Assembly: GCF_032854445.1 (NCBI RefSeq) | Contig: NC_088301.1 | Coordinates: 6,432,044-6,496,043, forward strand | Length of the DNA stretch: 64,000 bases | Source of the DNA: Liolophura sinensis | Taxonomy: Eukaryota; Mollusca; Polyplacophora; Chitonida; Chitonidae | Reading direction: 5' to 3' | Part shown: piece after piece, positions 1 to 14,200 of the stretch | Position numbering within the stretch: position 1 is the first letter of the stretch | How the letters are laid out: each line of letters begins with the position of its first letter | Position numbers and translations under genes: made by a program | The notes under the pieces: model-generated | Databases searched by the model: none | The model's input: the letters and a program-made list of their open reading frames with translations, nothing else | Told to the model about the DNA's origin: nothing

Positions 1-572
1 TGTCGTTATTGATGCATGACTTGATCGTCAAACCCTGTAATGTTTTATACCTGAATAACATTGCATCTGATGTTGCGCAGGTATGTTGCAAAAAGTATAC
101 ATGCATTGCAAAGTGATTGGCCTACAGTAATTGTGTCTACATTTAGCTGGCTTAGTGGTCCAAGGCCATCCCTAATGGAGACGCTTGTTATTTAGTATGA
201 AACCAGTGCAGGTCAATGTGATAAGCTAAATCAAAGTGAAATATATGTTGGTTTCGCCTGGCCCTTCTTGACTCTGAACAGCCATATACATATGGTCAGT
301 AATTATCCTCCGGTTCAGTTTTCTGAATAAGCTGTGTGTGAAAAAGAAATGAATAAAGCTATCACGTGCGTATTAATTAGGTCACTGGTGACGTACCTAT
401 CTTTGTAACACCAATTATCCATGTGGTAATCTGCTTTGTTTTGTTATTTGAAGAATTTACCAGGAAAATAAAATTTCAGACCACATGTTGATGTAACAAA
501 TTAACATCATTACATAAAACATTTTAGTGTTTATAATTAACACAATGCCGTTATACTAAAGTGACCATGTGT

Positions 573-690
573 TTCCATGACACTGCAGTGCTTTTCCATG
601 ACACTGCAGTTCTTTTCCATGACACTGCAGTGCTTCCATGACACTGCAGTGCTTTTCCATTACACTACAGAGATTTTCCATTACACAGTA
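573..690 (+). repeat. 22-bp minisatellite, about 5 copies
   Basis: The unit is close to ccatgacactgcagtgcttt, with copies near 574, 596, 618, 636 and 657 that decay toward the right. Confidence 0.85.
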
Positions 691-870
691 CATGGATTCA
701 TGGAAGTCCAAATTTTTACAACTGGAAACTCAAAATAGAGTTTCTTTCTGGTCCAATTTGAGTATATTTGTATTTTAAACACCAACTATAACCTGGTATT
801 GAGTTTAATTCCGCTTTAGCGACCGATGATGCTATGAACATGAAAGTATATATGATATGCCGGTGTACAT

Positions 871-878
871 AAATATAT

Positions 879-928
<50 letters not shown>

Positions 929-929
929 A
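871..929 (+). repeat. TA then GA microsatellite
   Basis: An alternating TA tract runs directly into a GA tract. Short open frames across it are compositional. Confidence 0.9.
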
Positions 930-3676
930 AGGTTAATTTCATGTGAGGTTCGTTCCCAATTATGGTTTTGTTGTTGATACATAAATATACCTTTACAGGT
1001 GTATTATCCAGATACATTGTATAATAAAACAGATATAACCATGGTGATGCATGTTCAGTTGCATGTATTATCTCCAAAGTAAACATGTGCAAAATACAGA
1101 GATAAGGCTTATCCTGCTCAGAGGTATTTAACAAAAGTTATAAGCCATGCATGTTCAGGTGTTATAATTATAAGAAGAAAGAAAGAAACCAGGCCTAACA
1201 AATATTACGTAAAAAATAAACATATATAGGCCTACAAACACAAAAGGCAAGGCTTATTCTGGTCAGAGGTATATACTGTATAGTAATTATTATTCTGGAA
1301 TTTAGATTTGCACATTTAGTTCAAAGATGGGTTCGTGGGATCAAGGAAATACTGAAAAAAAAAAATTATTAACTGTTTAATTTTGAGTTGTAATCTGGCT
1401 GAAATTACTCAAGAACGTCAAACAGGTATTATCAAGAGTTGCTACAATCCTCTTTTGTTTCCTGCGGTGTCACTCATCCTCGTAATCTGAATCGGAGATT
1501 AAAACGACGGTGGATGGATTGTCACTGAGTAAGAAGATCACATTCGCACATACTGACACTTAGCACTGAGCCTAAGAGGTGTCACTTGTTTTCACACTGG
1601 CCTTTGACTGGCAAGCAAGTACATGTAGTAGGCCTGCTTTTGATGAACTCGGAAAGTGACCTGTCACCTATTAAACAGTAAAACATATAAATTCAACATA
1701 ATCAGAGCAAGTAATTCATGCATTCAAGCAACATGATGAGTTTTGGGTTGTTTTCAGTTTTAATCATCCTCTGTGGCCAGTCAGAAACGGCTGACATTAT
1801 GCTGTGGTCAAACGGCCATTGCGTTGTTGTATACAGTTCATAATTTGTTGGAAGACCATTGGTCCACAGGAGAAGCACAGCCAATAGGAGAGCATGTACC
1901 AAAGCGACATTCATTTGAAGCCAGCAATTGTTGTTACTACTTTTCTTTCACTTTCCTGTCATACTAAATATTGATAAACTAAATACAAATGAACCCACTT
2001 TGTTTTATACACACTAAACCCTTATCACCATAGTTTGAAGGTATTTAAAGCCTAATTGTAATTTAATGACAGCCACTACACGCCTGACCTCTTTGGCTTG
2101 TCACGGATGCAGCCGTTGGCAATTGAAGTTGACCACTTATCCCTATGCATGTATTTTCTAATGCTTTTCAGTTTCTGTCCAAAAATTTGAGAATCTGTAC
2201 CAAAAAAACATAGAACTGAGTCTTTTTTTATTCCAATTTTCAGGTTTTAACAGAATTTTACAGCCGAATTCTGGGGTCTAAAATATCAGTTCTTGACAGT
2301 AGTGTGCTTCCTTACACCACAGTGTCATTCCATCACACAGCATCACAGTAGTGTATTTTGGTGGATTTTGAGAACTACAGGCTGATATTTATTTGTTTAG
2401 GATGAGTTTAATACAAAAAGTCTTACGTCCTTTAGTCTTTGATGTGAAAAGCTTTTATCAAATCACTGGGTATATGTGTCAACTTCAATCCCCCCAATCA
2501 CAACAACCTCCATTCCAACCCAACCCAACCCCACCCAGTATATTCCCAGCCTTTTCACACCATATTGCTGGCTGGCATGAAATGTTCTTATGTATGACAT
2601 TAAACACGCAGGAATAAATAAAATATACCGACATGTTAGGGTAAGATTTAGTTTGATGCATACGTTTTATCACTAATTGTTTACACTGACCTCCTGAAGA
2701 TGACAAATGGAACATCTAAAATGCGACTTTAGTCAGAGTTAATGCAGACTATCTCTGCTTTTGCATTGATGCTAAGCGTATTGGTCAGGATCAACAATTA
2801 AGACTTCATGATCTGCCTGGAGCATTCCTGATGGTGCCTAATTCCCCCTCCCCCAGCCACCAACCTTAACACACACACACCACCAGCTAAAGAATAAAGC
2901 ATTGCCACCAGTTCTCCACCATTATCATTAACATACAGAGATATTTGTTTCCCTAGATCTGCAGCCACAGGCCCTGTATTCTACACAGACGACAACATTT
3001 ACTCAAGTCCCTGTTTACTAATGTAGCCATTGTTAAAAGCCAAGGCACATAGGACACTTTTGTTTACCTTGGTTGCGGATCAGGGCTCCTGTTTATCTCA
3101 TTAGTGGAGCGTTGACATGTATATAGATAGAAGGCACTGGTCGATGGACATTGAGGCTATCTGCATCACAGATGTCCTCTGTCCATGCAATGTATATGTA
3201 CGTTTTCCACTGTATATCGTATATGTACATACATAGGTTATAAAACATGTTATGTAGGCCTACACATCAATGTGATCAGGCACTATATGCAGGATAATGC
3301 AAACTTTAGATGCATTTTGGTCCTGAAGTGAGATTTGTACAGACATAAAAATTCATTATTTGAGTCACCTAATGTTTCAGGTTAAAAAAATAGCAATTCC
3401 TCAACAGGAACTGTTTACTCTAACCTTTACAAACCAAGACCCAGGGATGTCCAATCAGGGCCATGTGCCTTAACTCCAGGTTTCCACCGGCATGACAGTA
3501 TACATACATCGACAACTGTCACGTCATTTTCCATTTACTCATCTGTTCTAATTGATTTAGGTTTGAATAGTGAAACATTCAGGAGTGTGACATACATGTA
3601 GATACTCTATTTGACCTCCGATTTCATCCATCACTATCTGTTACTCAGGTTGGCTGATTGTGAGAGTTCTATCTGT

Positions 3677-3850
3677 TTTGTTATTTATTTAATTGGTGTT
3701 TTACGCCATACTCAAGAATATTTTACTTATGCGACGACGGCCAGTATTATGGTGGGGGGATACCGGGCAGATTCTGTGGGAAACCCACGACCATCCGCAG
3801 TTTGCTGCAAGACCTTTCCACATACGCCTGGAAAGGAAGCCACCATCAGA
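3677..3850 (-). repeat. tRNA-derived SINE, truncated
   Basis: Read on +, it starts with the reverse-complemented tail (ttatttatttaattggtg) and continues ...acgccatactcaagaatatt to the grey-zone body near ccatcagagagttc. The tRNA-related head is missing. Confidence 0.8.
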
Positions 3851-4037
3851 GAGTTCTATTGAACTTAGAAAGATTTTGAGATTTGTTTGAAAGGCACTTG
3901 TACAGTGTCAGATGATACCCATCCCCAGAAGTAATGTTTGATAACAGTTAATGTTTGCCTCTAAAAATGTCTGTGTTGTGCTCAAATATTTACATTTAAA
4001 TACAGTAAATACAACTGATCTTGCCAGAGTTGACACC

Positions 4038-4237
4038 NNNNNNNNNNNNNNNNNNNNNNNNNNNNNNNNNNNNNNNNNNNNNNNNNNNNNNNNNNNNNNN
4101 NNNNNNNNNNNNNNNNNNNNNNNNNNNNNNNNNNNNNNNNNNNNNNNNNNNNNNNNNNNNNNNNNNNNNNNNNNNNNNNNNNNNNNNNNNNNNNNNNNNN
4201 NNNNNNNNNNNNNNNNNNNNNNNNNNNNNNNNNNNNN
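4038..4237. other. Assembly gap of exactly 200 N
   Basis: Exactly 200 Ns suggest a placeholder size. Both flanks carry the same word: cttgccagagttgacac on the left and cttgcagagttgacac on the right. This implies an unresolved tandem repeat. Confidence 0.95.
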
Positions 4238-4454
4238 TCTTGCAGAGTTGACACTTTGCATGTCACTGGATATTTCAATGAAATCAGAATTTTGATTTAT
4301 GTCATCTGTCATATCCTCAGATCCACAGAGAATCGAGATTAAGTTTTATACCCAGACCAGTTTATAATAACAAAATAACACACACTACTCCACTTATTCA
4401 GTGTTAAAATTAAGTGAAGTGATTTAAATTTGTTGCAAACCATGTATTAGGAAA

Positions 4455-4735
4455 ATAGGTAATATATCCCTCTTGTTGCTCTGCCATGTCACCATATAGT
4501 TATGGCTAAAGATTTTTTTGTTGGTGATTTTTTTTTTCTTTCTTTAGTGACCCTCTTGTTTGCTCTGCCATGTCACCATATAGTTATGGCTAAAGATTTT
4601 TTTGTTGGTGATTTTTTTTTTTTCTTTCTTTAGTGACCCTCTTATTGCTCTGCATGTCACCATATAGTTATGGCTAAAGATTTTTTTGTTGGTGATTTTT
4701 TTTTCTTTCTTTAGTGACATTTGATCAGACTAGCT
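4455..4735 (+). repeat. Three tandem copies of a roughly 90-bp unit ending in a pyrimidine tract and TAG
   Basis: Each unit has tgtcaccatatagttatggc, then ttggtga, a long T tract and ctttctttag before the next tgaccctctt. The third copy ends tttag|tgacattt. Confidence 0.9.
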
Positions 4736-5140
4736 CATAGTTCCTTTAGGACGTTTTGTACATATCATTCTGCACCCCCTCACTTCCTGCTTGGTACTAA
4801 GCTTTTAGGGAACCTCCATGCCAGTGCTTAAACCACCGGGCCTTTTGCAAGTACTTGATAAATCTTTTCACTTAAGGAACACTAAGTTTCTTAACTGAAA
4901 CACCAAGAGCTGGATTTGAACATACAGCCTCAAGTGCAGTTATCTCAGACTTTAATAATCGGAGCTAGAAAGGTCCCTATATATAGGTAGAGGTATTGAA
5001 TACAGATAAATTCTAACCTGTCTGTCGTCAACGATTTGGCTGAAACTTATATATTATATATATATAATATATTATATAATATATTCACAATCATCATTTA
5101 TTCAAAGCTATTTATAAATGTCCAAATTTTGAATTTTCAG

Positions 5141-5253
5141 AACGTGAACAAAAGTTGGTTGATGCAGTGAAAAGCCGATCCATCTCTGCGCCTGAATTCC
5201 TTGCGGCCTTGAAAAAGAAGAAAAAAGACAAGTATTTGAACATTGAAGTCCGA
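5141..5253 (+). CDS. PTP-like receptor, exon a (juxtamembrane)
   Basis: The acceptor is gaattttcag and the donor is CGA|gtaagta. It encodes about 37 residues ending ...KKKKKDKYLNIEVR. The Lys run suits the cytoplasmic side of a membrane segment encoded upstream. It enters with two bases of a split codon, so an upstream exon of phase 1 must exist. Confidence 0.8.
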
Positions 5254-8200
5254 GTAAGTAAGGGTTCTTGGTGTTACAAAGCTTTTTTTATTAAGGTCTA
5301 AGTCTTAATGGAACTTGCATTGTCTTGTTACAGCAACAATTTTCCACTTACATGTGTTTGTAGCTTGTTTTCTTACTGCATTGGAGACGATTGAAATCCC
5401 CATATACGACCACATGCACAGTTCTGTAAAGATACAGTCCTATATTAAATTTGCTTGCTATTGCTTTTGCTTGTTATGATGATCGGATTATTTGTGATGA
5501 GTACTTCACTGAAATAGGACTCTTGTCAAGTTTGTAAATTGACATCATGACCAGAATTAGAAATTACCTTTCAGGAGCCAATTCCAATGCTCGTAGGCAG
5601 CAATTGAATTGTAACCTCGAACAGTATAACCTTGTACACTCAGACAAAATAAGCAGGGCAATGGAGCCACCATTAGAGTTTGGCCTTGGTTAACCTGCAA
5701 GCCTGCTTCAATTATTATAGTACACTTAATACATGTATCTTTAGTGTGAAAAAGATGTAGGAAGTTCGTCATCTTCAAATGAGCAATATAAAATGCTCTC
5801 AGTGACACAGAAAAATGAATGCTATGACTGACACCTTGTGCAAATGCAGTTTGTGAACTTTGGGGTATTACTGTTGCAGAACAAGTCGTCTGCCTTGAGT
5901 GAGAAAGTACAATCTTGAGGGTCCCATGAAAGACTTAAACCCCAGTCTGAGTGAGACAGTACAATCTCTGCTGTCATCAGCGTCCATGTTTCATACTGAG
6001 AAACTAATACAGGCTTTTAAGTTGTGATGTAGTGACAGTGTCGCAACTTAATGCATTTCTTAACATGAGATAATTATGTACAAAAATCAATATTGTCCAT
6101 GTTTGATGAATCTTATTATGTGACATATTTATTTTAGGGCATTTGCAAGGTATATCATGTAACTAAAAGTTATGTTTTGTGGTGATAATTGTCATTGACA
6201 TGTATACAGTGTTAAAGTGTAGTAAACTGATTACATAACATCGCATTAAGGGAACGTCATCACAAGTTTAACGTCATAACTCCAAACCTCCGTATATAAA
6301 TCACTTATAAACTTTCAAGCCAAGAGTGAACAGTATTTACTCGTTAGTTTGATTGGTGTTTTACGCTGTTCTCAAGAATTTGCACTTTATATGATGGTGG
6401 CCAGCGGTGGGAGGAAACTGGGCAGAGCCTGACGAAACCCAAAACCATCTACAGTTGCTGACAGACTTCTCCATGTACGGCTGGAGAGAAGCCAGCATGA
6501 GCTGGACTTGAACTCACAGTGACCGCATTCGTGAAAGGCATCTGGGTCGGTGCGCTGCGCTGACGTGCTAACCCTCGCGGCCACGGAAGGCCCAAGTCAA
6601 CCGTAATAATTCAGCCATTATTAATGACAACTGATACCAGCTTTCATTTGTTCTGGAGAAAAATACTAATCAAAATATTATGTATGATTTTTGGTCAGAC
6701 AGTTAATATCATAGACACAAGAGTATTTGATGTAATGTATACAAAATACACTGCTCTTCCCAATACAGGTAACCGACACATCTTATGACTTATTGATGTC
6801 ATTGATGCGGCATCCAAAACAATTACGCAATATTAGTTCTGATGAACCATTGCATGGGCAGGTATTATGGGGAAAAAGAGATGAGTTTATGTGCTAGATG
6901 TAATTACTATACATCAGAACATGTGTGGCCTTGTACGTGGGAGGAATACATATAGAGGTGAAGTGTGATAAAACAATTCGTCTTTAGTTGTAAGAACCTG
7001 CATGAATGTAGACATGAATGCTGAATGAATTCTTTTCAGTGAATATTCCTTATTTGGACATCCATTTTTAATGAAGTATATTTTATAGTAATGGAATGAT
7101 GTTTAAGAATGTTGCACCGGCATTTTTTCTGAAATGATTATAAGATATATGTGTATATACATGATATGTGTAAATCCTCACCATTTTCAAATATGAAATA
7201 GCATAATTTGTGCATATTTCCAGTTTCATTTTGGAGGTAAAACTACATTGGTGGGATTAGCCAGATTTTGAGCTTCACAAAAAGTATTTTAAGTTAACAA
7301 GGAATGTTGCCTACAGAATATACTTGAATAAACAGCTTGAAAACAAGTGAACAAGAAAATTACAGTACTCATTATTTCTTTAACAGACACTGCATGAATT
7401 TAGGGTTCAATTTAAATTTCCCCTAAATTCTTGATTAAATTTTGCAGTGAAGATGTTCCAGATAACCTTTGTTGAATGTGCTGATAATAACGTGATCTCA
7501 TGATGGCCTGTATATATTGTCATGTGACATCTTTAACCGGTTACTCAGCGTATTTGTCACCATTGTAGGCCATTGTACAGAATCAGGAGGAATATGCTTG
7601 TACTGTTGCCTTCAAACCAGAGAATGTATCCCACAACAACCATCCAGACATCGTCACATGTGAGTATATAGTCTGCTACACTGATGTCCATCTGTCTGAT
7701 TGCCTGTCTGTCGATCTGCTTGTTCATTATGGGGTGCAGAGATACGTTTTCAGCTCTGAAACTAAATTTATTTATTTATTTATTTGACTGGTGTTTTACG
7801 CCGCACTCAAGAGTATTTCACTTATATGACATCGGTCATCATTATGGTGGGTGGAAACCGGGCAGAGCATGGGGGAAACCTACGACCATCCACAGGTTGC
7901 GTAAACTAAATGCAAGGAAAACACTTTAATGAAATGCATATTGAATTTATTTGGTTTTGGGGGCCTCCGTGGCTCAGTTGGTTAGCTTGCTAGCGCAGTG
8001 TAATAACGCAGGAACCTCTTACCAATGCGGTGAGTTCAAGTCCAGCCCATGCTGGCTTCCTCTCCGGCCGTACGTGAGAAGGTCTGCCAGCAACCTGCAG
8101 ATGGTCATGGGTTTCTCCCGGGCTCTGCCCGGTTTCTTCCCACCATAATGGAAATATTCTGGAGTATGGCGCAAAACACCAATCAGATAAATAAATAAAT

Positions 8201-11200
8201 AAATATTTGGTTTCAATTTTTTTTTCTTGTTTTGGAATTTTTCCAACCAATTAAAAGGGTTTTAAAACATCATATTTTAGTGACAAAAAGGTATCAGTGA
8301 TGTCACATTCATATTTTTTGCTTGAAATAGTTCCTTTTAAGCTCCATTCAGGATTATGCATTCATAAATCTACCATAAATCATTAAATTTGACCAGAAAA
8401 GTATGACTTTAAATCCAGTTTTAAAACATAACTCATAATATTTTCAAGAATGAAATGTGTTTTTTAGATAGGGGCACATATGAACTTCACCAATATTATA
8501 AAGAAAACACGTCCAACATTCACCAAACATGCCAAAACATGCTCTGGACTGGTGGACGAATTTGTTGAGGTTTTAGGGTACATGTATGAGCATGTTGAAT
8601 GCTGAAATCTGGCTGTCTGTGTGCGTTCAGTGGAATAAACATCATTGGTCCCAACTTGATCACAAGTCCACTGTAGATTCCAATTTCATTTCAAATTCAT
8701 TTTACGATGTTCAAAAAAATTTTAAAAAAATAAATAGAACTATTTTTATGGACAGTAATTAATGGTGTTCCTTTTACATAATGTACTTTGTGCTAATGTT
8801 TTCTTTTCTTATAAGATGAAGGTCCTGTATGTTTTCATGTTAAAATGCACTGATTGTTGTAAAGCTGTGTTGTCACTGTGCAAAGGAATGTCACTATGAT
8901 GTCATGGCATCAAAACTGAAACTTCCCATATTAAACATGCTCTCAAGCATATAAAAAAAGACCGATCTAAAGAATAAAATAATTCATATAACTCAAATTC
9001 TTTCTCAGGTTTCATGGTTTCCCAGATCAGGATATTAAACAGTCATGACAATAAATGAAGAAAATATTCTAATAAAGAAAAAGTCTGATTTTAGCTTGGA
9101 CTAATATAACATTATTGTTATTATTATATTAGTCCCAGATTTTAGTTTCTATTATACATGTAAGTTGCATCAACACGTAGATTTAATTTTACTCCTTTAC
9201 TGCACTAGTATATATCAGTATATCCTAACCAACAGAAACCAGTAATAGGTTTCTGGGAAAAGACTGGGAAAATGTACAAAATATCAAAAATGCCCAGATC
9301 AAGATGTTTCTTCGGCAACCCGGATGCATATTTGTGCATACATGTAACTGGATAGAACCAATGATTGACAACCTACATGCACATGTGACTGGATAGAACC
9401 AATGATTGACAACCTACATGTACACGTGACTGGATAGAACCAATGATTGACAACTTACATGTACATGTAACTGGATAGAACCAATGATTGACAACCTACA
9501 TGCACATGTGACTGGATAGAACCAATGATTGACAACCTACATGTACATGTGACTGGATAGAACCAATGGTTGACACCTACATGTACATGTGACTGGATAG
9601 AACCAATGATTGACAACCTACATGTACATGACATACATAGTGTATTATCTAACATGAGCTTTTGGTAATTATGTTGATGTGTAAGGTTCTCCAGAGATGT
9701 TCCAGATACATGTATTTACTAGAATATTTATTAGAACATATTCAGGGAAATGCGTTTTGAATTTAAAGGTACATATTATATCAGATCATTATCCTTTTCT
9801 GCCACCTAACCTGCTAGAAAACCCTCTTCCCTCCAAGCGCGCACCCCCCCACCCCCAGTGCACTAGAATTTGTAAATAACATTTTGTTGGGAATGTGTGT
9901 ATGCACGAGTGACTCAAGGAAGATTGGTTTTGTAACTAATTGAACTCTCTCAGAGAATTAAGTATTATTGTTACTGTTATTATTATTATTATTACATGTA
10001 GATGTATGCATTCATGAGAGAGGAGAAAATTAGCGAAAGACATATCAAAGCGGTTTCCAGCACTGATGGGGTACAAGTATTATGCACTAAGGATTTTGTT
10101 TGCCATTTTGATCGTTGTTGACATAGAGATAGTGAATACGTTAAGGATTGATAACCTGAGCAGGATCTTTAACCACAGCACTCGCTTGACATGCCTTCCT
10201 TCATCTGCCACCAACCTTACTCATCTTTCATTCTCAGCTATGAAATATTAAACTGGTCTATTGATTACTCCGGTAACTGAAGGTTTCCTGGGCAAGCCTA
10301 TATATCTGCGACGGCGATGACATAGGAATTAACACAGCTAGTACACACCCAGCCACAGACTGCGAGTTCTGTGAGAATTATGCTAGACACACTTACACAA
10401 ATTATAGCAGATTTAGTGTTACAACTCCCAGTTTACAGATGTAATGATGGGCTTCCTGTGAGACTCAGTGATCAGGTGTCATTTTCACAGCCAGTCTGTG
10501 AACATGTCAATTTAATAAGACCCATTGTAAGTGCGTGAACCACACAATACAGATCAGATTCCAAGAGCTTGTGTTGGTTGATAGAGGGAGTCACCAGCTA
10601 AGGTAGATGAACACTGTAGGCTGCTCAGATGGTAGTAAAAGCTCAAAGAGTGAATCCTGTGTATACAATCAGTATTCAATGTGCCTTATTTATTGTTTTG
10701 TTTATTTATTGTTGTTGATTGTTAAACTCAAGAATTTTTAGCTGACACCATCAGTCATTTTCATTGGTGGAAAAGAGCAGAATGCCAGGCATAAACCATT
10801 GCCCTTTGGCAAGTTAGTGATCAACATTTCCATACACGTGACATACATTTACACGTATCTATACTGTATTCGTGGATAGACATATACTTCAAATAACATG
10901 TGTACTTCAAATGTCATCAAATTTCTTTTGTGGTTGAGACTGTGACATTCAAAAGAACAAGATATTTGGCCAGAATCACTTACATTGAGTTTAAATATAC
11001 ACAGTTGTTTGTTGATCTTTTGGCCTTTTATGTCTATAGCTGAATGTGGTAATTACACTTGCATTTTTAACCCTAAATCTGAGTGCATGCATCTTACAAA
11101 TATTGTATTGTTGTTAAATTTATCCTATCCACGATAAAGTATACACAATAGAAAGCTTGTAACAACATTTTAAATTACATCTGTTTTATAGTAGAAGGTT

Positions 11201-14200
11201 ATATGGTGATAGTTATTACACTCACCTCTTACAAAACAAATCAGAAAAAAAAGAACTGTGTTTTTGATAGGCATAGATCAAATGATTTAGGTGGGGCAGC
11301 ACATTGCATGAATACATATATTGACATACATGTGTAAATCCCTACTCAAAGAATAAGCAACATCAAACTGTCAAGATGATGCCTGTCATCATTGACTATG
11401 CTAATAGTCAATATAACATCAGATGATCGTCACCATATGGCAACAATAACCTGGCGTTCGTTATTAAACCATAATTAGTCGTAAGATCTGAGACAAACTA
11501 ACATCATCTATTTTGTAACTTGAGCCTTTATTTATATGCTACATCTAGCTTAATGGAAATTGTAAAACTGCTCTGAACTTAAAGCTTGGACTTAATGCTA
11601 AATCATCTACATGCTGATCGACATATATACACCGTAAATAAGGAGTTACGAGTCTTTGAACCTGAAATCTTTAAAGATCTAGCTAGCTTTGTTAAATTTC
11701 AACATTTCTTTTTGTGTGATGTAACTTCCTTTGTCCTAATATCTTTCTTATATCCTGTATAAGAGATTGTACAGCTTTGATAATTAATATCTGATTAACT
11801 TATATATGGCCATTGCAGTAAATAATTCCTTTATAATCTACCTGACTTTTGAAATATTGATGTACACCTGAAATCTGAGAAGCAGTTACAGATGGAGCTG
11901 CATGTATACAGTCATAATTTGTAAGATACGATACCTGTATTAATTATGAGTTTTAGGAGACACTTTAATCTTTATAAATGCCGTTTTGCGAGATAACCAT
12001 ACGGTGGTTTACATTTCAGACACACTCAAAACCATTTGTTATACTGTAGGTTTATCTCATAATTCTACTTCATAATTAGAAGTTTTCTCAGGTTTAAGAG
12101 TAATTTATACATGTACTGGATCAGTGTGATATGTATTCATACAGATGAGTCCAATGGCCTAATTGTTTAATCAGGGTCACAAGTTTAAGCGAAAGGCCAA
12201 AATCGTTTGGTGAAACAAGCCTCAGCTTATATAATATTGTAGCACGTAGATCATGTGACAGCTACATATCCCAGAACTCCATTTACATGTATGTATGCAC
12301 AATTTACGTCTGAGTCATGATTAGAATAGGGTTTTCAATGCAATATCAGTTAAAGGTATAGCCAACGTTTGTCTGAAGGGAAACAAAAATATGCATACTA
12401 AATACAACTTTGCAGAATGGGACAATGAATTCAACTGCATCATGATGCATGTGGGAATTAGAGTATGAAGAAAGCACAGATGAATGAGGCAGAAAGTCGC
12501 TGAACTGGTCATTAGAAGCTGAATAGTTGAGCAGTCACTCACAGCAGCCCATTATGTGTATATACACCTGTGTATAACCCACCTGGTGTGAAGGAAGTTT
12601 ATTTGTGTAGATCGGAGGAGAAAGATACCTGCTAGAGCCAACTTCAACTTTCTCTTTGCCAGTGTCTGGACTTTTAACTACAGTAGGCCTACATACTAGA
12701 TTGATACACTTTAGTTAAGTATTTGACTGTTATTTAAGGCCTGATTAAAGATTTGTGTGTCACCTGACTTAGGGTGAAGGAAACTGATTTGTGTAGATCA
12801 GAACTGAGGAAAGGTAGATGCCGGAGCCAACTTCACCTTTCTGTTTACCATGTTTGATCGCGGACTTTATCTACACATACACATAAAGCCCCGAGATCAA
12901 TGACAATGTGCAGAGAGTGTTTGAACCCATGTGTTATGTAATCTAGTAGCTGAGAAGATGGCACCACCTTAACCACAAGGTTACAATTCAACTCATTAAT
13001 CTTACAGCAGACTTTTGAGATAGACGATACAGTATAATGAATGGTTTTGAGTCTGTCTGAAATGTAAACCACCGTAGTTGTCTGGCAGAATGGCACTTAA
13101 GGATCAAAGCGTCCCCTAGACAGTAAATCTCATAATCAATACGGATATCGTATCTTACAAATTATGACTAAATATCTCCATCTCAGATTTCAAGTGTACA
13201 TCAATATTTCAAAATTAGCTAGATTATGAAGGAATTATTTACTGCAATGGCTATATACAAATTTATAGGATGTTGATTATCAAAGCTGTACAATCTTGTA
13301 TACGGGATATAAGAAAGATATTAGGAGAAAGATGCTTGTGGGAAGTGTAATGTGCACTGAAGCCCTACACTTGTCTTCCACCAATATGGTGTGCACACAT
13401 GCAATCTGTATGTCACTAGCGAGGAAGTTTGTCAGTAACTTATGAACTACCAGAAGTACCAAAGGTTGATCGTTTTATCCCAGGCACTCAGGTTTCCTTG
13501 ACCCATACAATCGACCACCATTATACCTGTATAAATAAAAAAATTCTTGTATATGGCATTAGTAAACAACAACCAATTAAAGGAATAGACATTATCCTCC
13601 ATATACGTACATGTAAAATGAAGTTCTTTTATAGAATCCATGATTCATTAGCAGTCCTGTCCATTAAAGCATGTACCTGTAGGCTTATACATCATATACA
13701 GTATAGAGGCCTTTGATATATTTAGGCTAGCTATGATGCATATTAATTAGGGTATGTTCTTTATTATTAAGACAGTCTGGTTATGCAACTTCCTAGCTCC
13801 CTCTTTGATCTTGACATGCTCACATAAATCTCTTCGCAAGTCTTCACTGACACATCATCCACCTTGCATGGCAACTACAGCCTTGTTGGTCCATCATGAG
13901 AAATGTTTCAAGAATTATAACTGATGATTTTGCTGCCTATGTGTGCTGTTTGCTTGAGTTTATTGATTGACAGAAATTAGATTTGTACAATCTACAGAGC
14001 ACACATTGTATTTAATTTCGTTTTTGAGCTTTTTTGATTTTTATTACCATATTTGTTTATTGCTGTATAGACAGGTGTATGGAAAGGTCAAGTGTACAGT
14101 GTAGAGGCCTTCACTGAGGTGATCTTAGTGACCGATGACTACACACAGTGTAGAGGCCCTCACTGACGTGATCTTAGTGACTGATGACTACATACAGTGC

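Larger units (their letters stand above)
1..5140. other. Non-coding stretch upstream of the first visible PTP-like exon
   Basis: No exon is supported here; it is presumably an intron of the receptor gene. It holds a 22-bp minisatellite near 573-690, a TA/GA microsatellite at 871-929, a SINE fragment at 3677-3850, an assembly gap at 4038-4237, a three-copy repeat at 4455-4735 and an AT-palindromic tract near 5045-5090. Confidence 0.6.

Noticed and set aside
1702-1914. Minus-strand open frame starting with a hydrophobic stretch like a signal peptide
   Set aside because: It is short and isolated, with no splice support or recognised domain, and it lies inside what is probably a receptor intron on the other strand.
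2957-3022. Possible exon after ttgtttccctag with open codons SAATGPVFYTDDNIYSS
   Set aside because: The only nearby donor is a weak GTAGCC and the resulting phase does not fit the exon at 5141.
7959-8050. A tRNA gene
   Set aside because: The A- and B-box-like words are the head of a SINE; no cloverleaf with a proper anticodon arm could be drawn. The same holds for 58532-58610.
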